Below, piece by piece: positions 26,959-36,719 of a stretch of 64,000 bases of DNA. The position numbers and the translations under genes were made by a program. This stretch comes from CPC320 sp002684375 (GTDB lineage: Bacteria; Pseudomonadota; Alphaproteobacteria; Rhodobacterales; Rhodobacteraceae). The stretch is taken from NCBI GenBank assembly GCA_965662545.1, contig CBFIHZ010000018.1, forward strand, positions 16,813 to 80,812. Direction: 5' to 3'. The notes beneath the pieces were generated by a model. It did no database searches and had not been told where the DNA came from. It saw only the letters and a program-made list of their open reading frames with translations. Each line of letters starts with the position of its first letter. Positions within the stretch are counted from its first letter, which is position 1.

Positions 26959-28389
26959 TCAAGAGCGCTGCTCCCAAAGACTTTCGCACAGGCGCCCCAA
27001 ACGGGCCTCAATGGCAATCATCGCGTCAACGATTAGATCTTCGCGCCAGCGCCGCCCTATCAGCTGCACGTTGATCGGCTGAGCACCCTGTGGCAGCGCG
27101 GCGAGATGCGTTGGCAGACATCCTGCGGGCAGGCCGGTGAAATTCATCGAAAAAGACCACAGCGCCGAGCCCAGTGCCTCCCTGACGCCTTCGGGGCCTT
27201 CGGCGTCGCGGTTGGGAGTGAAAAAAGGCTGCAGCATAAAAGGGCAGAGCACCAAGGGATATTCATTTAAAAACAATGCCCATTCTCGCGCGTAAAAGCT
27301 GCGCTTGGCCATCGCGTCGAGTAGGGAGCGGCCCTGAAAGGGCGGGAATTGGCGGAAATATTCTTCAAATATTGCGTTGATTGTCTCGGACCCATGGGTG
27401 CGAATGTCGGGACCAAGCAGTTCTGACACTTCGCCAAGTAAAGCGCGATACCCGCATTCGGCGGTTTCCTGCGCCAGTGGCGGGGTCATTTCCTCGATGT
27501 CATATCCGGCATCGCTGAGGGCATCGGCAGCCAGATCAATTGCCTTAGAGACCTCGGGGTGCAGGTCGAACCCAAAGCAGGCTTTGCTGACTGCCACGCG
27601 GACAGGCCCGTTGATCTCATCGCCTTTATAGGGCAGGGGCACGTGAAAGGGGTCGCGAATATCGGGTGCGATGAGAGCGGGCATAGACAGCTGCAGATCG
27701 GCCGCAGAGCGGGTTATCAGGCCCTGTACCGACATCGCCTGCGCCAGCATGCCGCGTTCGGCTTTTTGGCTGGGATTATAGGCAGGCACGCGTCCGAGGC
27801 CCGGTTTAACCGTCACGGCGCCCGTGGCTGCGGCGGGAAAGCGCAGAGAGCCGCCAATATCATTGCCATGGGCCAAAGCACCGCAGCCTGACATCACCGC
27901 CGATGCGGCGCCGCCTGAGGATCCACCTGGTGATACATGCCTTCCCCAAGGGTTGTGGGTCCGCCCGTGTAGCGGATTGTCGGTATCGGCGCGAAACGAA
28001 AATTCTGGCGTGTTGGTGCGCCCGATCACCACTGCGCCTGCTCTGGTGAGGTTGCGCACCAGCGGCGCGTCTTGGTGGGCAATATTGTCTTTTAGCGCCA
28101 CCACCCCGTTCGAGGTGGCATGCCCGGCTTGATCCACGTTGATCTTAATTGTAACCGCCACCCCGTGCAGCGGACCGCAAGGCTGCCCCGCGCTGCGCTG
28201 CCGGTCCATGTCTGCGGCGCGCTCAATAGCGACGTCTCCAAGATCCTCCACCACGGCGTTGAGCTCTGGGTTGACCTGACGCATGCGGCTCACCGCGGCC
28301 ACTGTTGCGGCTTCAGCGCTGATGTCGCCATTTTGCGTGGCGGCGGCGATCTCACAGGCGCTGTATTGCCAAAGGGGAGTGTCTGTCAT
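26959..28389 (-). CDS. Amidase (amidase signature family)
   Basis: A 476-residue member of the amidase-signature family. The Ser-rich core SPGGSSGGAASAVMSGCGAL and GNDIGGSLRFPAAATG provide the cis-Ser and nucleophilic Ser, and the catalytic Lys lies in AVTIKINVDQAG near residue 82. Substrates range from simple amides to aryl amides; none is indicated. Not gatA: it lacks gatB/gatC neighbours and the C-terminal part differs. Single gene between convergent nadK and divergent ada. Confidence 0.88.
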   Translation of the reverse strand: MTDTPLWQYSACEIAAATQNGDISAEAATVAAVSRMRQVNPELNAVVEDLGDVAIERAADMDRQRSAGQPCGPLHGVAVTIKINVDQAGHATSNGVVALKDNIAHQDAPLVRNLTRAGAVVIGRTNTPEFSFRADTDNPLHGRTHNPWGRHVSPGGSSGGAASAVMSGCGALAHGNDIGGSLRFPAAATGAVTVKPGLGRVPAYNPSQKAERGMLAQAMSVQGLITRSAADLQLSMPALIAPDIRDPFHVPLPYKGDEINGPVRVAVSKACFGFDLHPEVSKAIDLAADALSDAGYDIEEMTPPLAQETAECGYRALLGEVSELLGPDIRTHGSETINAIFEEYFRQFPPFQGRSLLDAMAKRSFYAREWALFLNEYPLVLCPFMLQPFFTPNRDAEGPEGVREALGSALWSFSMNFTGLPAGCLPTHLAALPQGAQPINVQLIGRRWREDLIVDAMIAIEARLGRLCESLWEQRS

Positions 28390-28570
28390 TCGGGCCTCTC
28401 TTTGTTAGAACGCTAGCGGCCTGCGCGTCGCTTGCAAAGATAAATTTTTATCAATAATTGCCCCCACATCAGCGTTCGCTCCTAAGCGTCTGTCGGGGCG
28501 GGGTGAAAAAACAACATCACTGCCCGATTTTCGACGCCAAGACGTCCACGAATCGCGTAGGTTCGTTGCT

Positions 28571-29620
28571 ATGTTATTTTCATTGCCCGATCACCCGACA
28601 CTTTATGCCGCATTATTGCAGCGCAGCCACGATTATGAGGGACGGGCCTATGTCGGGGTGACCTCGACAGGAATTTTTTGTCGCTTAACGTGCGGGGCTC
28701 GCAAACCAAAACCCGAAAATTGCAGGTTTTATGGTTGTGTGGCTGATTGCCTTGCCGCAGGATTTCGGGCCTGCATGCGCTGTCGCCCATTGGGTCGCCT
28801 TGATCAGACAGACCCCGCAATTACACGCTTGCTTGCACAGCTTGAGGTTCAACCGATGCGCCGCTGGAGCGAAGCAGACCTTGTTCAAATGGGGCTTGAT
28901 CCGTCAACTGTGCGGCGCGGATTTAAACGCCATTTTGGCGCAACATTTTTGCAACTTGCGCGCCAAAGGCGGGTGCAGATGGGGCTGCGCGCGCTAAGCA
29001 CCGGCGACAAGGTGATTGACGCGCAATTGACCGCAGGTTTTTCATCGCCCTCGGCATTCCGGTTGGCGTTTGCCCAATTGATGGGGCAAGCGCCGGGATC
29101 GTTGAAGCGGGATGCCGTGCTTAAAGCCGGTTGCATAGACACCCCGCTTGGTCCGATGCTTGCGGTGGCGGATGCAAAAGTGTTGCATTTACTTGAGTTT
29201 ATTGACCGTCGGGCTCTGCGCGGTGAATTGGCACGGCTGCGATCTCGCACCGGGGCTGAGGTGGGCATGGGACACTCTGAGCCTATGGCGCAGGTTAAAG
29301 CGGAACTTGTCGAGTATTTCGATGGCAAACGGGCGCAGTTTGAGGTGGCTTTGGCAGAGCATGGCAGCAGTTTCGAACGTGCGGTTTGGGCGGATTTGCG
29401 CGCTATTCCGGCCGGGCAGACCCGAAGCTATGGCGCGATTGCTGCGGCGATGGGGCGACCGGGTGCGGCGCGTGCAGTGGCGCGGGCCAACGGCGCAAAC
29501 CAGTTGGCGCTGGTGATTCCTTGTCACCGGGTGATTGGGTCGGATGGGGCACTTACTGGCTATGGTGGCGGGCTGTGGCGCAAGCAGCGTTTGCTGGAAA
29601 TGGAACGAAAATACCTTTGA
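28571..29620 (+). CDS. ada: Bifunctional Ada: DNA methyl-phosphotriester / O6-alkylguanine methyltransferase and activator
   Basis: A 349-residue three-part protein. The N-terminal zinc domain has Cys37, Cys41, Cys68 and Cys71 (GIFCRLTC and CMRC), matching the E. coli Ada acceptor and ligands. An AraC-type helix-turn-helix lies at ~90-175, and the O6-methylguanine transferase domain ends with IPCHRVIG (acceptor Cys318). It repairs alkylation and activates the adaptive response. Three further Cys (51, 56, 60) in the Zn domain are unusual. It diverges from the amidase. Confidence 0.93.
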   Translation: MLFSLPDHPTLYAALLQRSHDYEGRAYVGVTSTGIFCRLTCGARKPKPENCRFYGCVADCLAAGFRACMRCRPLGRLDQTDPAITRLLAQLEVQPMRRWSEADLVQMGLDPSTVRRGFKRHFGATFLQLARQRRVQMGLRALSTGDKVIDAQLTAGFSSPSAFRLAFAQLMGQAPGSLKRDAVLKAGCIDTPLGPMLAVADAKVLHLLEFIDRRALRGELARLRSRTGAEVGMGHSEPMAQVKAELVEYFDGKRAQFEVALAEHGSSFERAVWADLRAIPAGQTRSYGAIAAAMGRPGAARAVARANGANQLALVIPCHRVIGSDGALTGYGGGLWRKQRLLEMERKYL

Positions 29621-29655
29621 CAGGAACTATTGGTTGAAACAGGGGAGCCCAGACC

Positions 29656-30459
29656 ATGAATCAATCTGAAAAGTCCATTTTATTTGCCCAAATGCACAGG
29701 AAAGGTCAGCCGCTTTTGTTGTATAATATTTGGGATGCAGGCAGCGCTTTGGCAGTGGTCTCGACTGAGAAAAAGACGGGTGCAACAGCCCTTGCAACCA
29801 GCAGTTGGGCAGTTGCCGCTGCCCACGGCTTTGAAGACGGGCAGCTAATGCCGCGCGATTTTATGCTGGCGATAACGCAGCGCATTGCCGCTTGTGTCAC
29901 CGTGCCGGTAACAGCTGATTTTGAAGGCGGTTATGCGGTGTCCCCCCTGGATATTGAGGGGTCTACTGCAGCTTTGTTGGCGACGGGTATTGCCGGGCTG
30001 AATTTTGAGGATCAAGTGGTTGGTGGCGCTGGGCTTTACAGTATATCAACACAGGTGCCGCGGATTGCTGCAGTACGCGCGGCTTGTCTCCGGGCATCGG
30101 TTCCGACGTTTATCAACGCAAGGACAGACCTGTTTTTGCAGCAAGTCGACAATGGGCAACATGCGGGCCTTATCGAGCAGGCAATTGCCCGTGCGCGGGC
30201 TTATCAAGACGCCGGCGCTGATGGTTTTTTTGTCCCAGGTTTGAAGGATAAACGTCTGATTGGGCGCTTATGCGCGGCCTTAGAAATGCCGGTAAATATA
30301 ATGCTGGACGCGCCACTGACGCCAATTGACTTGGAAACCGGCTGTAATGTGGCGCGCATCAGCGTTGGACCTCTGGGGTATCAGTTGGCGTGTAAGGACT
30401 TAGCTACCCGTTTTGGCGCCTGCGCTGATGATGTGCTTAGCTTGTTCCCGAGGCCTTAA
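29656..30459 (+). CDS. Isocitrate lyase / PEP mutase family protein
   Basis: A 267-residue alpha/beta-barrel of the ICL/PEPM superfamily. Metal-site motif ADFEGGYAV (near 91-99) replaces the D-x-E/D-x-G-Y-G of the family, and GLNFEDQV (near 115-122) plus INARTDLF follow. The KKCGH loop of true isocitrate lyase is absent, so 2-methylisocitrate or isocitrate lyase is unlikely; oxaloacetate-hydrolase-like or phosphonate-type chemistry is possible. AGGGGAG lies upstream of the ATG. It follows ada by 36 bp and may be co-transcribed, perhaps by readthrough. Confidence 0.8.
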   Translation: MNQSEKSILFAQMHRKGQPLLLYNIWDAGSALAVVSTEKKTGATALATSSWAVAAAHGFEDGQLMPRDFMLAITQRIAACVTVPVTADFEGGYAVSPLDIEGSTAALLATGIAGLNFEDQVVGGAGLYSISTQVPRIAAVRAACLRASVPTFINARTDLFLQQVDNGQHAGLIEQAIARARAYQDAGADGFFVPGLKDKRLIGRLCAALEMPVNIMLDAPLTPIDLETGCNVARISVGPLGYQLACKDLATRFGACADDVLSLFPRP

Positions 30460-30460
30460 A

Positions 30461-30511
30461 ACGGGCCAGTGCGAAAAACGGGCCAGCACAAAGAACGGGC
30501 CAGCGCGAAAA
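30461..30511. repeat. Three tandem copies of a 17-bp repeat
   Basis: Starting right after the stop codon of the PEP-mutase-family gene, the unit ACGGGCCAGYRCRAARA occurs three times head to tail with 1-4 changes between copies. It occupies the gap between two convergent genes. A related GGCAATGGCCCGTTG lies ~60 bp further on. Function unknown; each unit could not itself form a long hairpin. Confidence 0.75.
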
Positions 30512-30608
30512 TGGCCCCGAATGATTATCAGCGAGATGCCACTGACGCGTCCACAATGGCAACGGTCAGGCAATGGCCCGTTGCGCCAGATTTGGCTGGG
30601 CTTTTGGG

Positions 30609-32498
30609 CTATTTTGCATAGCCCAGAGATTGTAGTGCCTGCTTGATCTCATCCAAAATCGCGGGATCATCTATGGTTGCGGGCATTTTAAACGTTTCAC
30701 AATCGGCGATTTTAACCATTGTGCCACGTAGAATTTTGCCGGAACGGGTTTTGGGCAATCGGTCAACCACGACGGCCAGTTTAAACGCAGCCACCGGGCC
30801 GATAGTGTCACGCACAATTTTGATGCATTCTCCGGTAATCTCTTTATGTGGGCGATTCACACCTTTGGTCAGGCAGACAAATCCGAGCGGCAATTGGCCT
30901 TTCAATTCGTCGGTCACTCCAATAACCGCGCATTCCGCCACATCAGGGTGGTTGGCCAGCACTTCTTCCATCGCGCCGGTCGACAAGCGGTGGCCGGCAA
31001 CATTGATCACGTCGTCGGTCCGCGCCATGATATAGACATAACCATCTTCGTCGATCATGCCGGCGTCACCGGTTTCGTAATAGCCGGGGAACGTGGTCAG
31101 ATAGGATTTGCGGTACCGTGCCTCGGCGTTCCACAGGTTTGGCAAGGTGCCCGGGGGCAGTGGCAGTTTGATTGCAATAGCGCCAAGATCACCGGCGGGC
31201 AACGGATTGCCGCCCTCGTCCAGAACCTGCACGTCATAGCCCGGCATCGGCACCGAAGACGATCCCATTTTAATCGGCAGCGCCTCAATCCCGATCGGGT
31301 TACCGGCAATCGTCCATCCGGTTTCGGTCTGCCACCAATGGTCAATAACCGGAACGCCCAACAGATTTTGCGCCCAGTGAATGGTATCTGGGTCGGCACG
31401 CTCTCCGGCAAGATACAACGCTTTAAGGCATGATAGATCGTATTTGGCCCTAAATTCCCCTTCGGGATCTTCGCGTTTGATGGCACGAAATGCTGTCGGA
31501 GCCGTGAAAAAACAGCGTACGTTATGCTCGGAAATCACCCGCCAGAAGGTGCCGGCATCTGGCGTGCCGACGGGCTTGCCCTCGAACACAATCGTGGTAT
31601 TGCCATGAATCAATGGCGCATAGCAGATATAGGAATGCCCAACCACCCAGCCAACATCCGACGCGGCCCAGAACACATCGCCGGGATCCACGTTATAGAT
31701 GTTCTTCATTGTCCATTGCAAAGCCACCAGATGTCCAGCAGTGGAGCGGATCACGCCCTTTGGAGCGCCGGTCGTCCCAGAGGTGTATAGAATATACGCA
31801 GGATGATTGCCTTCCACGGGCAGGCATTCGGCCGGCGTGACGCCGTCTTGGACTGCATGCCAATCAAAGTCACGGCCGGGGATCAATTCGGCGGGCTGCT
31901 GATCGCGTTGTAGGATAATCACGGTTTCAGGCTTGTGGCCGGCCAACTCAATGGCGGCGTCGATCAGCGGTTTATAGGCAATAATGCGGGTGGGTTCTAT
32001 CCCGCAGGAACCGGCAAGTATGGCCTTGGGTTGGGCGTCATCTAGCCGCACGGCCAATTCATGGGCAGCAAACCCGCCAAAGACGACTGAATGGATAGCC
32101 CCGATACGCGCGCAGGCCAGCATCGCCACCAAGGCTTCGGGCACCATGGGCATATAAATCACAACTCGGTCGCCCTTTGAAATACCTTTGGCCAGCATCG
32201 CCCCGGCAAGGCTTGCAGTTTGCGTTTTCAACTCAGCATATGTCGTGGTGGTTTTGACCCCGGTGATCGGGCTGTCATAGATGATCGCCGTCTGTTCGCC
32301 ATTACCGGCCTCAACATGGCGGTCCACTGCATTATAGCAGGTATTTACCATACCATCCGTGTACCACTCATACAGCGGCGCATTGCTGTCATCTAGGGCT
32401 TTGTTTGGCGCTTTGTACCAATCGATGGCCGTCGCCGCTTGCATCCAAAATGCTTCGGGGTCTTTTTGCCAACTGTTGTAAATTTCCGAATATCCCAT
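30609..32498 (-). CDS. prpE: Propionate-CoA ligase
   Basis: A 629-residue AMP-forming acyl-CoA synthetase. The P-loop YTSGTTGAPKGVIR is near residue 238-251, the DxGW-type motif SDVGWVVGHSY near 285, and the C-terminal swivel lysine lies in LPKTRSGKILRGTM near 587-600. The N-terminal MGYSEIYNSWQKDPEAFWMQ resembles PrpE more than Acs. It activates propionate (and acetate poorly), feeding MeaB-assisted methylmalonyl-CoA metabolism. A standalone gene whose promoter lies in the 227 bp toward maeB. Confidence 0.9.
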   Translation of the reverse strand: MGYSEIYNSWQKDPEAFWMQAATAIDWYKAPNKALDDSNAPLYEWYTDGMVNTCYNAVDRHVEAGNGEQTAIIYDSPITGVKTTTTYAELKTQTASLAGAMLAKGISKGDRVVIYMPMVPEALVAMLACARIGAIHSVVFGGFAAHELAVRLDDAQPKAILAGSCGIEPTRIIAYKPLIDAAIELAGHKPETVIILQRDQQPAELIPGRDFDWHAVQDGVTPAECLPVEGNHPAYILYTSGTTGAPKGVIRSTAGHLVALQWTMKNIYNVDPGDVFWAASDVGWVVGHSYICYAPLIHGNTTIVFEGKPVGTPDAGTFWRVISEHNVRCFFTAPTAFRAIKREDPEGEFRAKYDLSCLKALYLAGERADPDTIHWAQNLLGVPVIDHWWQTETGWTIAGNPIGIEALPIKMGSSSVPMPGYDVQVLDEGGNPLPAGDLGAIAIKLPLPPGTLPNLWNAEARYRKSYLTTFPGYYETGDAGMIDEDGYVYIMARTDDVINVAGHRLSTGAMEEVLANHPDVAECAVIGVTDELKGQLPLGFVCLTKGVNRPHKEITGECIKIVRDTIGPVAAFKLAVVVDRLPKTRSGKILRGTMVKIADCETFKMPATIDDPAILDEIKQALQSLGYAK

Positions 32499-32725
32499 GG
32501 ATGTCTCTTTCTTTTCGCCAAATCGTAATGCGCGGCAGGGTGACGCTGTTTATCGCTATGCGCAAGGATATTTTAGACGCGCTGTTTACGGGTGCTGCGG
32601 CTTTCTGCGTCGGTGGCGTGTGTCTGCGGCGGGGTTGCAATGCCTTGATGACTTATTGCAACGCCATCAAATCCCAAGTCACAGGTGTCGATTGCGGTGT
32701 TCAGACGGTGGCCACATAAAGCGGC

Positions 32726-35005
32726 CTAACCATAGTGGGTGACAGGGGTTCCGGCAATGGCTGCCATATTCAATAATCCGCGTGCGGTGATTGAGGGCGT
32801 CACGATATGGGCTTTATTGCCAAGCCCCATCAAAATAGGGCCGACTTCGAGACCGTCAGCTTTGGATTTTAGAATATTGCGCACGCCCGAGGCCGCATCG
32901 GCATTGGCAAAGATCAGAACATTCGCGGCACCTTGCATCTTGTTGCCGGGGAAAATGCGCGCGCGCAGTTCCGGATCAAGCGCCGAATCAATGTTCATTT
33001 CTCCCTCGTAGGTGAAATCCAGTTCCATAGCGTCCAACAGGGCAATCGCGGCCCGCAGACGGTCGCCGGTATCGCTTTGCAGGTTCCCAAATTGCGAATG
33101 GGCGCACATTGCAATGTTGGGGGTCAATCCAAAACGCCGGACATGTCGGGCCGCGCCAATGACCGTCTCGGCGATTTGCGCGGGCGACGGGTCGGATCGA
33201 ATGTGGGTGTCGCCGATAAACAGAGGCCCGTCTTCCAGAATAACCAGCGACAGGGCGCCGTGGGGTTGTTGGTGTCTTTGTCCCAGAACCTGATTGATAT
33301 AATTTAGGTGCCATCTGTACTGGCCGAATGTTCCGCAAATTAAACTGTCGGCTTCCTGCCGATGTACCATAACGGCGGCGATCGCGGTGTTATTGGTGCG
33401 CATGATTGCCTTCGCGAGATCTGGTGTAACGCCGTCGCGTGCCATGATCTGATGATAAGTGCCCCAATAATCCCGGTAACGGGGGTCATTCTGTGGATTG
33501 ACGATACTAAAGTCGCGGTCTGGTCTGATATCAAGTCCGATCCGCTCGCATCGATGTAAAATAACCTCTGGTCGGCCGATAAGGATGGGGTGTTCGGTGG
33601 TTTCTTCCAAAACCGCCTGTGCGGCGCGCAGAACTCGTTCATCTTCGCCTTCGGCAAAGACGATTTTGCGCGGCGCCAGACGCGCAGATTCGAACACGGG
33701 GCGCATCAAAAGTGCCGATTTGAAGACCGAGGCGTCAAGTTCAGCTTTATAAGCTTCAATATTATCCAACACACGCGTCGCAACCCCGGTTTCCATAGCG
33801 GCGCTGGCAACGGCGCTGGCAATGACGCCGGACAGGCGCGGATCAAAGGGTTTTGGGATCAGGTAATCGGGACCAAATGTCATTTGTTCGCCCTGATAGG
33901 CTGCTGCGGCCTCGGCGCTGGTGCTGGCGCGCGCCAACTCTGCGATTGCATCAACGCAGGCAATCTGCATGGCATCGTTGATCTGTGTCGCACCGACATC
34001 AAGCGCGCCGCGAAAAATGAACGGAAAGCACAGCACATTATTCACCTGATTGGGAACGTCGCTGCGACCGGTGGCAATGATTGCATCTGGGGCGACCGCG
34101 CGTGCGGCATCGGGCTGAATCTCGGGCGTCGGGTTTGCCAGGGCAAAAATGATCGGCCGCGCTGCCATTTTCGCCACCATTTCAGGGGTCAGCACGTTTG
34201 GTCCCGACAGGCCTAGAAACAGATCGGCGTCATTTATGACCTGATCGAGGCTGCGTTGGTCACTGTTTTGAGCAAAAGCTGTTTTTTGCGGGTTCATATC
34301 CACGCTGCGGCCCTGATAGACCAAACCATGGATGTCACAGAGCCAAATATTTTCCCGCTTTACCCCCAGTTTAAGCAACATGTTTAAACAGGCAATCCCT
34401 GCGGCACCGCCCCCGGTTGAGACAATCTTAACCTCTGAAAATGACTTTTGCGCCACCCTCAGCGCATTGGTCGCCGCCGCCCCAACGACGATGGCTGTGC
34501 CGTGTTGATCATCATGAAACACTGGAATGTTCATCCGCTCGCGGCAAATTTTTTCGACGATAAAACAATCTGGCGCTTTAATATCTTCCAGATTGATCGC
34601 ACCGAATGTCGGTTGCAGCGCGCAGACGATATCAGCCAGTTTTTCGGGGTCTGTTTCATCCAGTTCGATATCAAAGCAATCGATATTGGCAAATTTTTTA
34701 AACAGAACCGCCTTGCCTTCCATCACCGGCTTTGAGGCCAACGCTCCTATATTGCCCAACCCAAGAACGGCGGACCCGTTCGTCACCACTGCAACCAGAT
34801 TGCCCCGAGCCGTGTAAAGCTGTGCGGCTTTTGGGTCGGCTTTGATCTCTAAGCAGGCCTCTGCGACCCCGGGCGAATAAGCGCGCGCCAGATCACGCCC
34901 TGTGGCCAACGATTTCGTGGCCCTGATTTCCAATTTGCCGGGTTTGGGAAATTGGTGGTAATCGAGGGCGGCTTTACGCAGCGTTTCAGGTGGATTTTCA
35001 GACAT
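32726..35005 (-). CDS. maeB: NADP-dependent malic enzyme, malic enzyme plus PTA-like domain
   Basis: A 759-residue hybrid. Residues ~1-425 form the malic enzyme (YSPGVAEACLEI, FHDDQHGTAIV, and STGGGAAGIACLN as NADP Rossmann loop); residues ~430-759 are a phosphotransacetylase-like regulatory domain (FAEGEDERVLRAAQA) that senses acetyl-CoA and lacks catalysis in characterised enzymes. It decarboxylates malate to pyruvate with NADPH. The MSENPPETL start is preferred; an ATG 12 bp upstream is possible. Not in an operon. Confidence 0.93.
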   Translation of the reverse strand: MSENPPETLRKAALDYHQFPKPGKLEIRATKSLATGRDLARAYSPGVAEACLEIKADPKAAQLYTARGNLVAVVTNGSAVLGLGNIGALASKPVMEGKAVLFKKFANIDCFDIELDETDPEKLADIVCALQPTFGAINLEDIKAPDCFIVEKICRERMNIPVFHDDQHGTAIVVGAAATNALRVAQKSFSEVKIVSTGGGAAGIACLNMLLKLGVKRENIWLCDIHGLVYQGRSVDMNPQKTAFAQNSDQRSLDQVINDADLFLGLSGPNVLTPEMVAKMAARPIIFALANPTPEIQPDAARAVAPDAIIATGRSDVPNQVNNVLCFPFIFRGALDVGATQINDAMQIACVDAIAELARASTSAEAAAAYQGEQMTFGPDYLIPKPFDPRLSGVIASAVASAAMETGVATRVLDNIEAYKAELDASVFKSALLMRPVFESARLAPRKIVFAEGEDERVLRAAQAVLEETTEHPILIGRPEVILHRCERIGLDIRPDRDFSIVNPQNDPRYRDYWGTYHQIMARDGVTPDLAKAIMRTNNTAIAAVMVHRQEADSLICGTFGQYRWHLNYINQVLGQRHQQPHGALSLVILEDGPLFIGDTHIRSDPSPAQIAETVIGAARHVRRFGLTPNIAMCAHSQFGNLQSDTGDRLRAAIALLDAMELDFTYEGEMNIDSALDPELRARIFPGNKMQGAANVLIFANADAASGVRNILKSKADGLEVGPILMGLGNKAHIVTPSITARGLLNMAAIAGTPVTHYG

Positions 35006-35146
35006 TGGACGCCCCATTTCGGAATTTAGTTTAGCGTTAAACTATTTTTTTCTTATCGGGAAGTGTAGGTTTTATTTTGCGGCGATGCAACGGTGCTTGA
35101 AGTTAGGGCAAACAGGTCGCAGAGTGTAGGCCGGGAGAGTAGTATC

Positions 35147-36232
35147 ATGACCATACATGCCGAAATCAGAATTCCAACGTCGGACTTGCGCGCGGATATT
35201 TCATTTTTCACCACAACGCTTAAAATGCGCATGGATATGATCTATCCGGCCGACGATCCACAGGTGGCAGTATTCTCCGGGCATGGTATCCGGGTGCGGA
35301 TTGAAACCGGGGCGTCTGAGGCACCGGTCACGCTGCGCATTTTATGTGAGGATCCGAGCACATTTGCCGCGGGCGATGTCGATCTGGTGGCCCCAAACGG
35401 TACAAAAGTCGAGATCCGACCGCTGCATGTACCGATGGTAATGCCGGAAACCCAGCATAGTTTTGTGGTGCGTCGGCTGTCAGATCAAGCTCCTTGGGTA
35501 ATTGGGCGTGCTGGCATGCATTACCGGGACCTGATCCCGGACCGGTTGGGGGGGTCGATTATTGCCAGCCATATCCGAATCCCTGATGGTGGGCCGGTGC
35601 CGGATATGGTGCATTATCATACCGTGGGGTTTCAGTTGATCTTTTGTTATCGCGGCTGGGTTGACCTTGTCTATGAAGATCAGGGCGACCCGTTTCGCCT
35701 TGAGGCGGGCAATTGTGTGATCCAACCGCCTGAAATCCGCCACAAAGTACTTTATGCCAGTGATAATATCGAGGTGATTGAAATCGGGGTGCCTGCCGAG
35801 CATGTAACAACAATTGACCATGATATGACCCTGCCGAACGGGCCCGCTGATCCGGCCCGTAAATTTCAGGGTCAAAGCTTTGTGCACCATAAAGCTGATC
35901 AGGCCCGGTGGCACCCGTTCCGCTTGCCGGGATTTGTAAGTCGCGATACCGCGATTGCCCATAATACCGGAAATGTCGCCGGTGTGCATGTTGTGCGCCC
36001 GGGCACAGGTACGATGGAGTGGACCGAGCATAAATGTGATATTCTGTTCACCTTTGTCATGGAGGGACGCATGGAGTTGGAAGGCGAGGGTCGCGACGCT
36101 GTCCAGTTACAGCCCGGAGATGCCTTTGTCATTCCGCCGGGAATGTCCACGCGCTACCGCCCATTGGGCGCTGATCTGGAATTGCTAGAGGTTTCTTTGC
36201 CGGGTGTGTTTGAAACGATCCTTTCGCAGTGA
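35147..36232 (+). CDS. VOC-like domain fused to two cupin domains, unknown function
   Basis: A 361-residue cytoplasmic protein. Residues ~1-90 (EIRIPTSDLRADISFFTTTL, RVRIET) resemble a vicinal-oxygen-chelate (glyoxalase) domain; ~145-215 form a first cupin (HYHTVGFQLIFCYRGWVDL and EAGNCVIQPPEIRH); ~280-350 a second (TGTMEWTEHKCDILFTFVMEG, LQPGDAFVIPPGM). The first cupin keeps H-x-H-(x)n-E/Q-like residues; the second has H and E but is looser. No named function known to me; dioxygenase or sugar-acid isomerase roles are possible. Start chosen at MTIHAEIRIP for GGGAGAG upstream. It lies ~90 bp before the nucleoside operon, same strand. Confidence 0.7.
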   Translation: MTIHAEIRIPTSDLRADISFFTTTLKMRMDMIYPADDPQVAVFSGHGIRVRIETGASEAPVTLRILCEDPSTFAAGDVDLVAPNGTKVEIRPLHVPMVMPETQHSFVVRRLSDQAPWVIGRAGMHYRDLIPDRLGGSIIASHIRIPDGGPVPDMVHYHTVGFQLIFCYRGWVDLVYEDQGDPFRLEAGNCVIQPPEIRHKVLYASDNIEVIEIGVPAEHVTTIDHDMTLPNGPADPARKFQGQSFVHHKADQARWHPFRLPGFVSRDTAIAHNTGNVAGVHVVRPGTGTMEWTEHKCDILFTFVMEGRMELEGEGRDAVQLQPGDAFVIPPGMSTRYRPLGADLELLEVSLPGVFETILSQ

Positions 36233-36323
36233 GGTTTGGGGTGGTCTATCGCAGCTGATCGCCCTTGAAGCCGCTTCAAGCAAGGGTCATAACTGGACTA
36301 AAGTGAACGAGAGAGAGGCGGAG

Positions 36324-36713
36324 ATGTCGCTACTTCAGTCGGCGCGGGCGGTTCGCGAAAATGCCTATGCGCCCTATTCGGGCTTCAAGGTCGGCGCGGC
36401 GTTACGCACCCAATCGGGCACGGTCTACACTGGTGTCAACGTGGAAAATGCCGCCTATCCCGAAGGCACCTGTGCCGAAGCTGGTGCCATTGCAGCCATG
36501 GTAGCGGCGGGTGAAACAAGGATTTCCGAGATCTGCGTGATTGCTGATTGTCCCGATCCGGTGCCGCCTTGTGGCGGCTGCCGGCAAAAGCTGGCCGAAT
36601 TCAGTCATGGCGATGTTGTGGTGACGCTTGCCACAACCGCGGGCGCACAGCAAATCACCACCGTGGCAGATTTACTGCCGGGGGCGTTCACGCCGCGGCA
36701 TATGGATCGATAA
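36324..36713 (+). CDS. cdd: Cytidine deaminase
   Basis: A 129-residue homotetrameric-type cytidine deaminase. Zinc ligands are Cys in TCAEAGAI (the AE proton shuttle) and the two Cys in PCGGCRQ; the N-terminal YAPYSGFKVGAAL binds ribose. It turns cytidine and deoxycytidine into uridine forms. GAGAGAGGCGGAG precedes the ATG. First gene of cdd-deoA-deoB-add-upp; only 6 bp separate it from deoA. The usual R after CAE is replaced by A, as in a few family members. Confidence 0.93.
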   Translation: MSLLQSARAVRENAYAPYSGFKVGAALRTQSGTVYTGVNVENAAYPEGTCAEAGAIAAMVAAGETRISEICVIADCPDPVPPCGGCRQKLAEFSHGDVVVTLATTAGAQQITTVADLLPGAFTPRHMDR

Positions 36714-36719
36714 GCGGGG

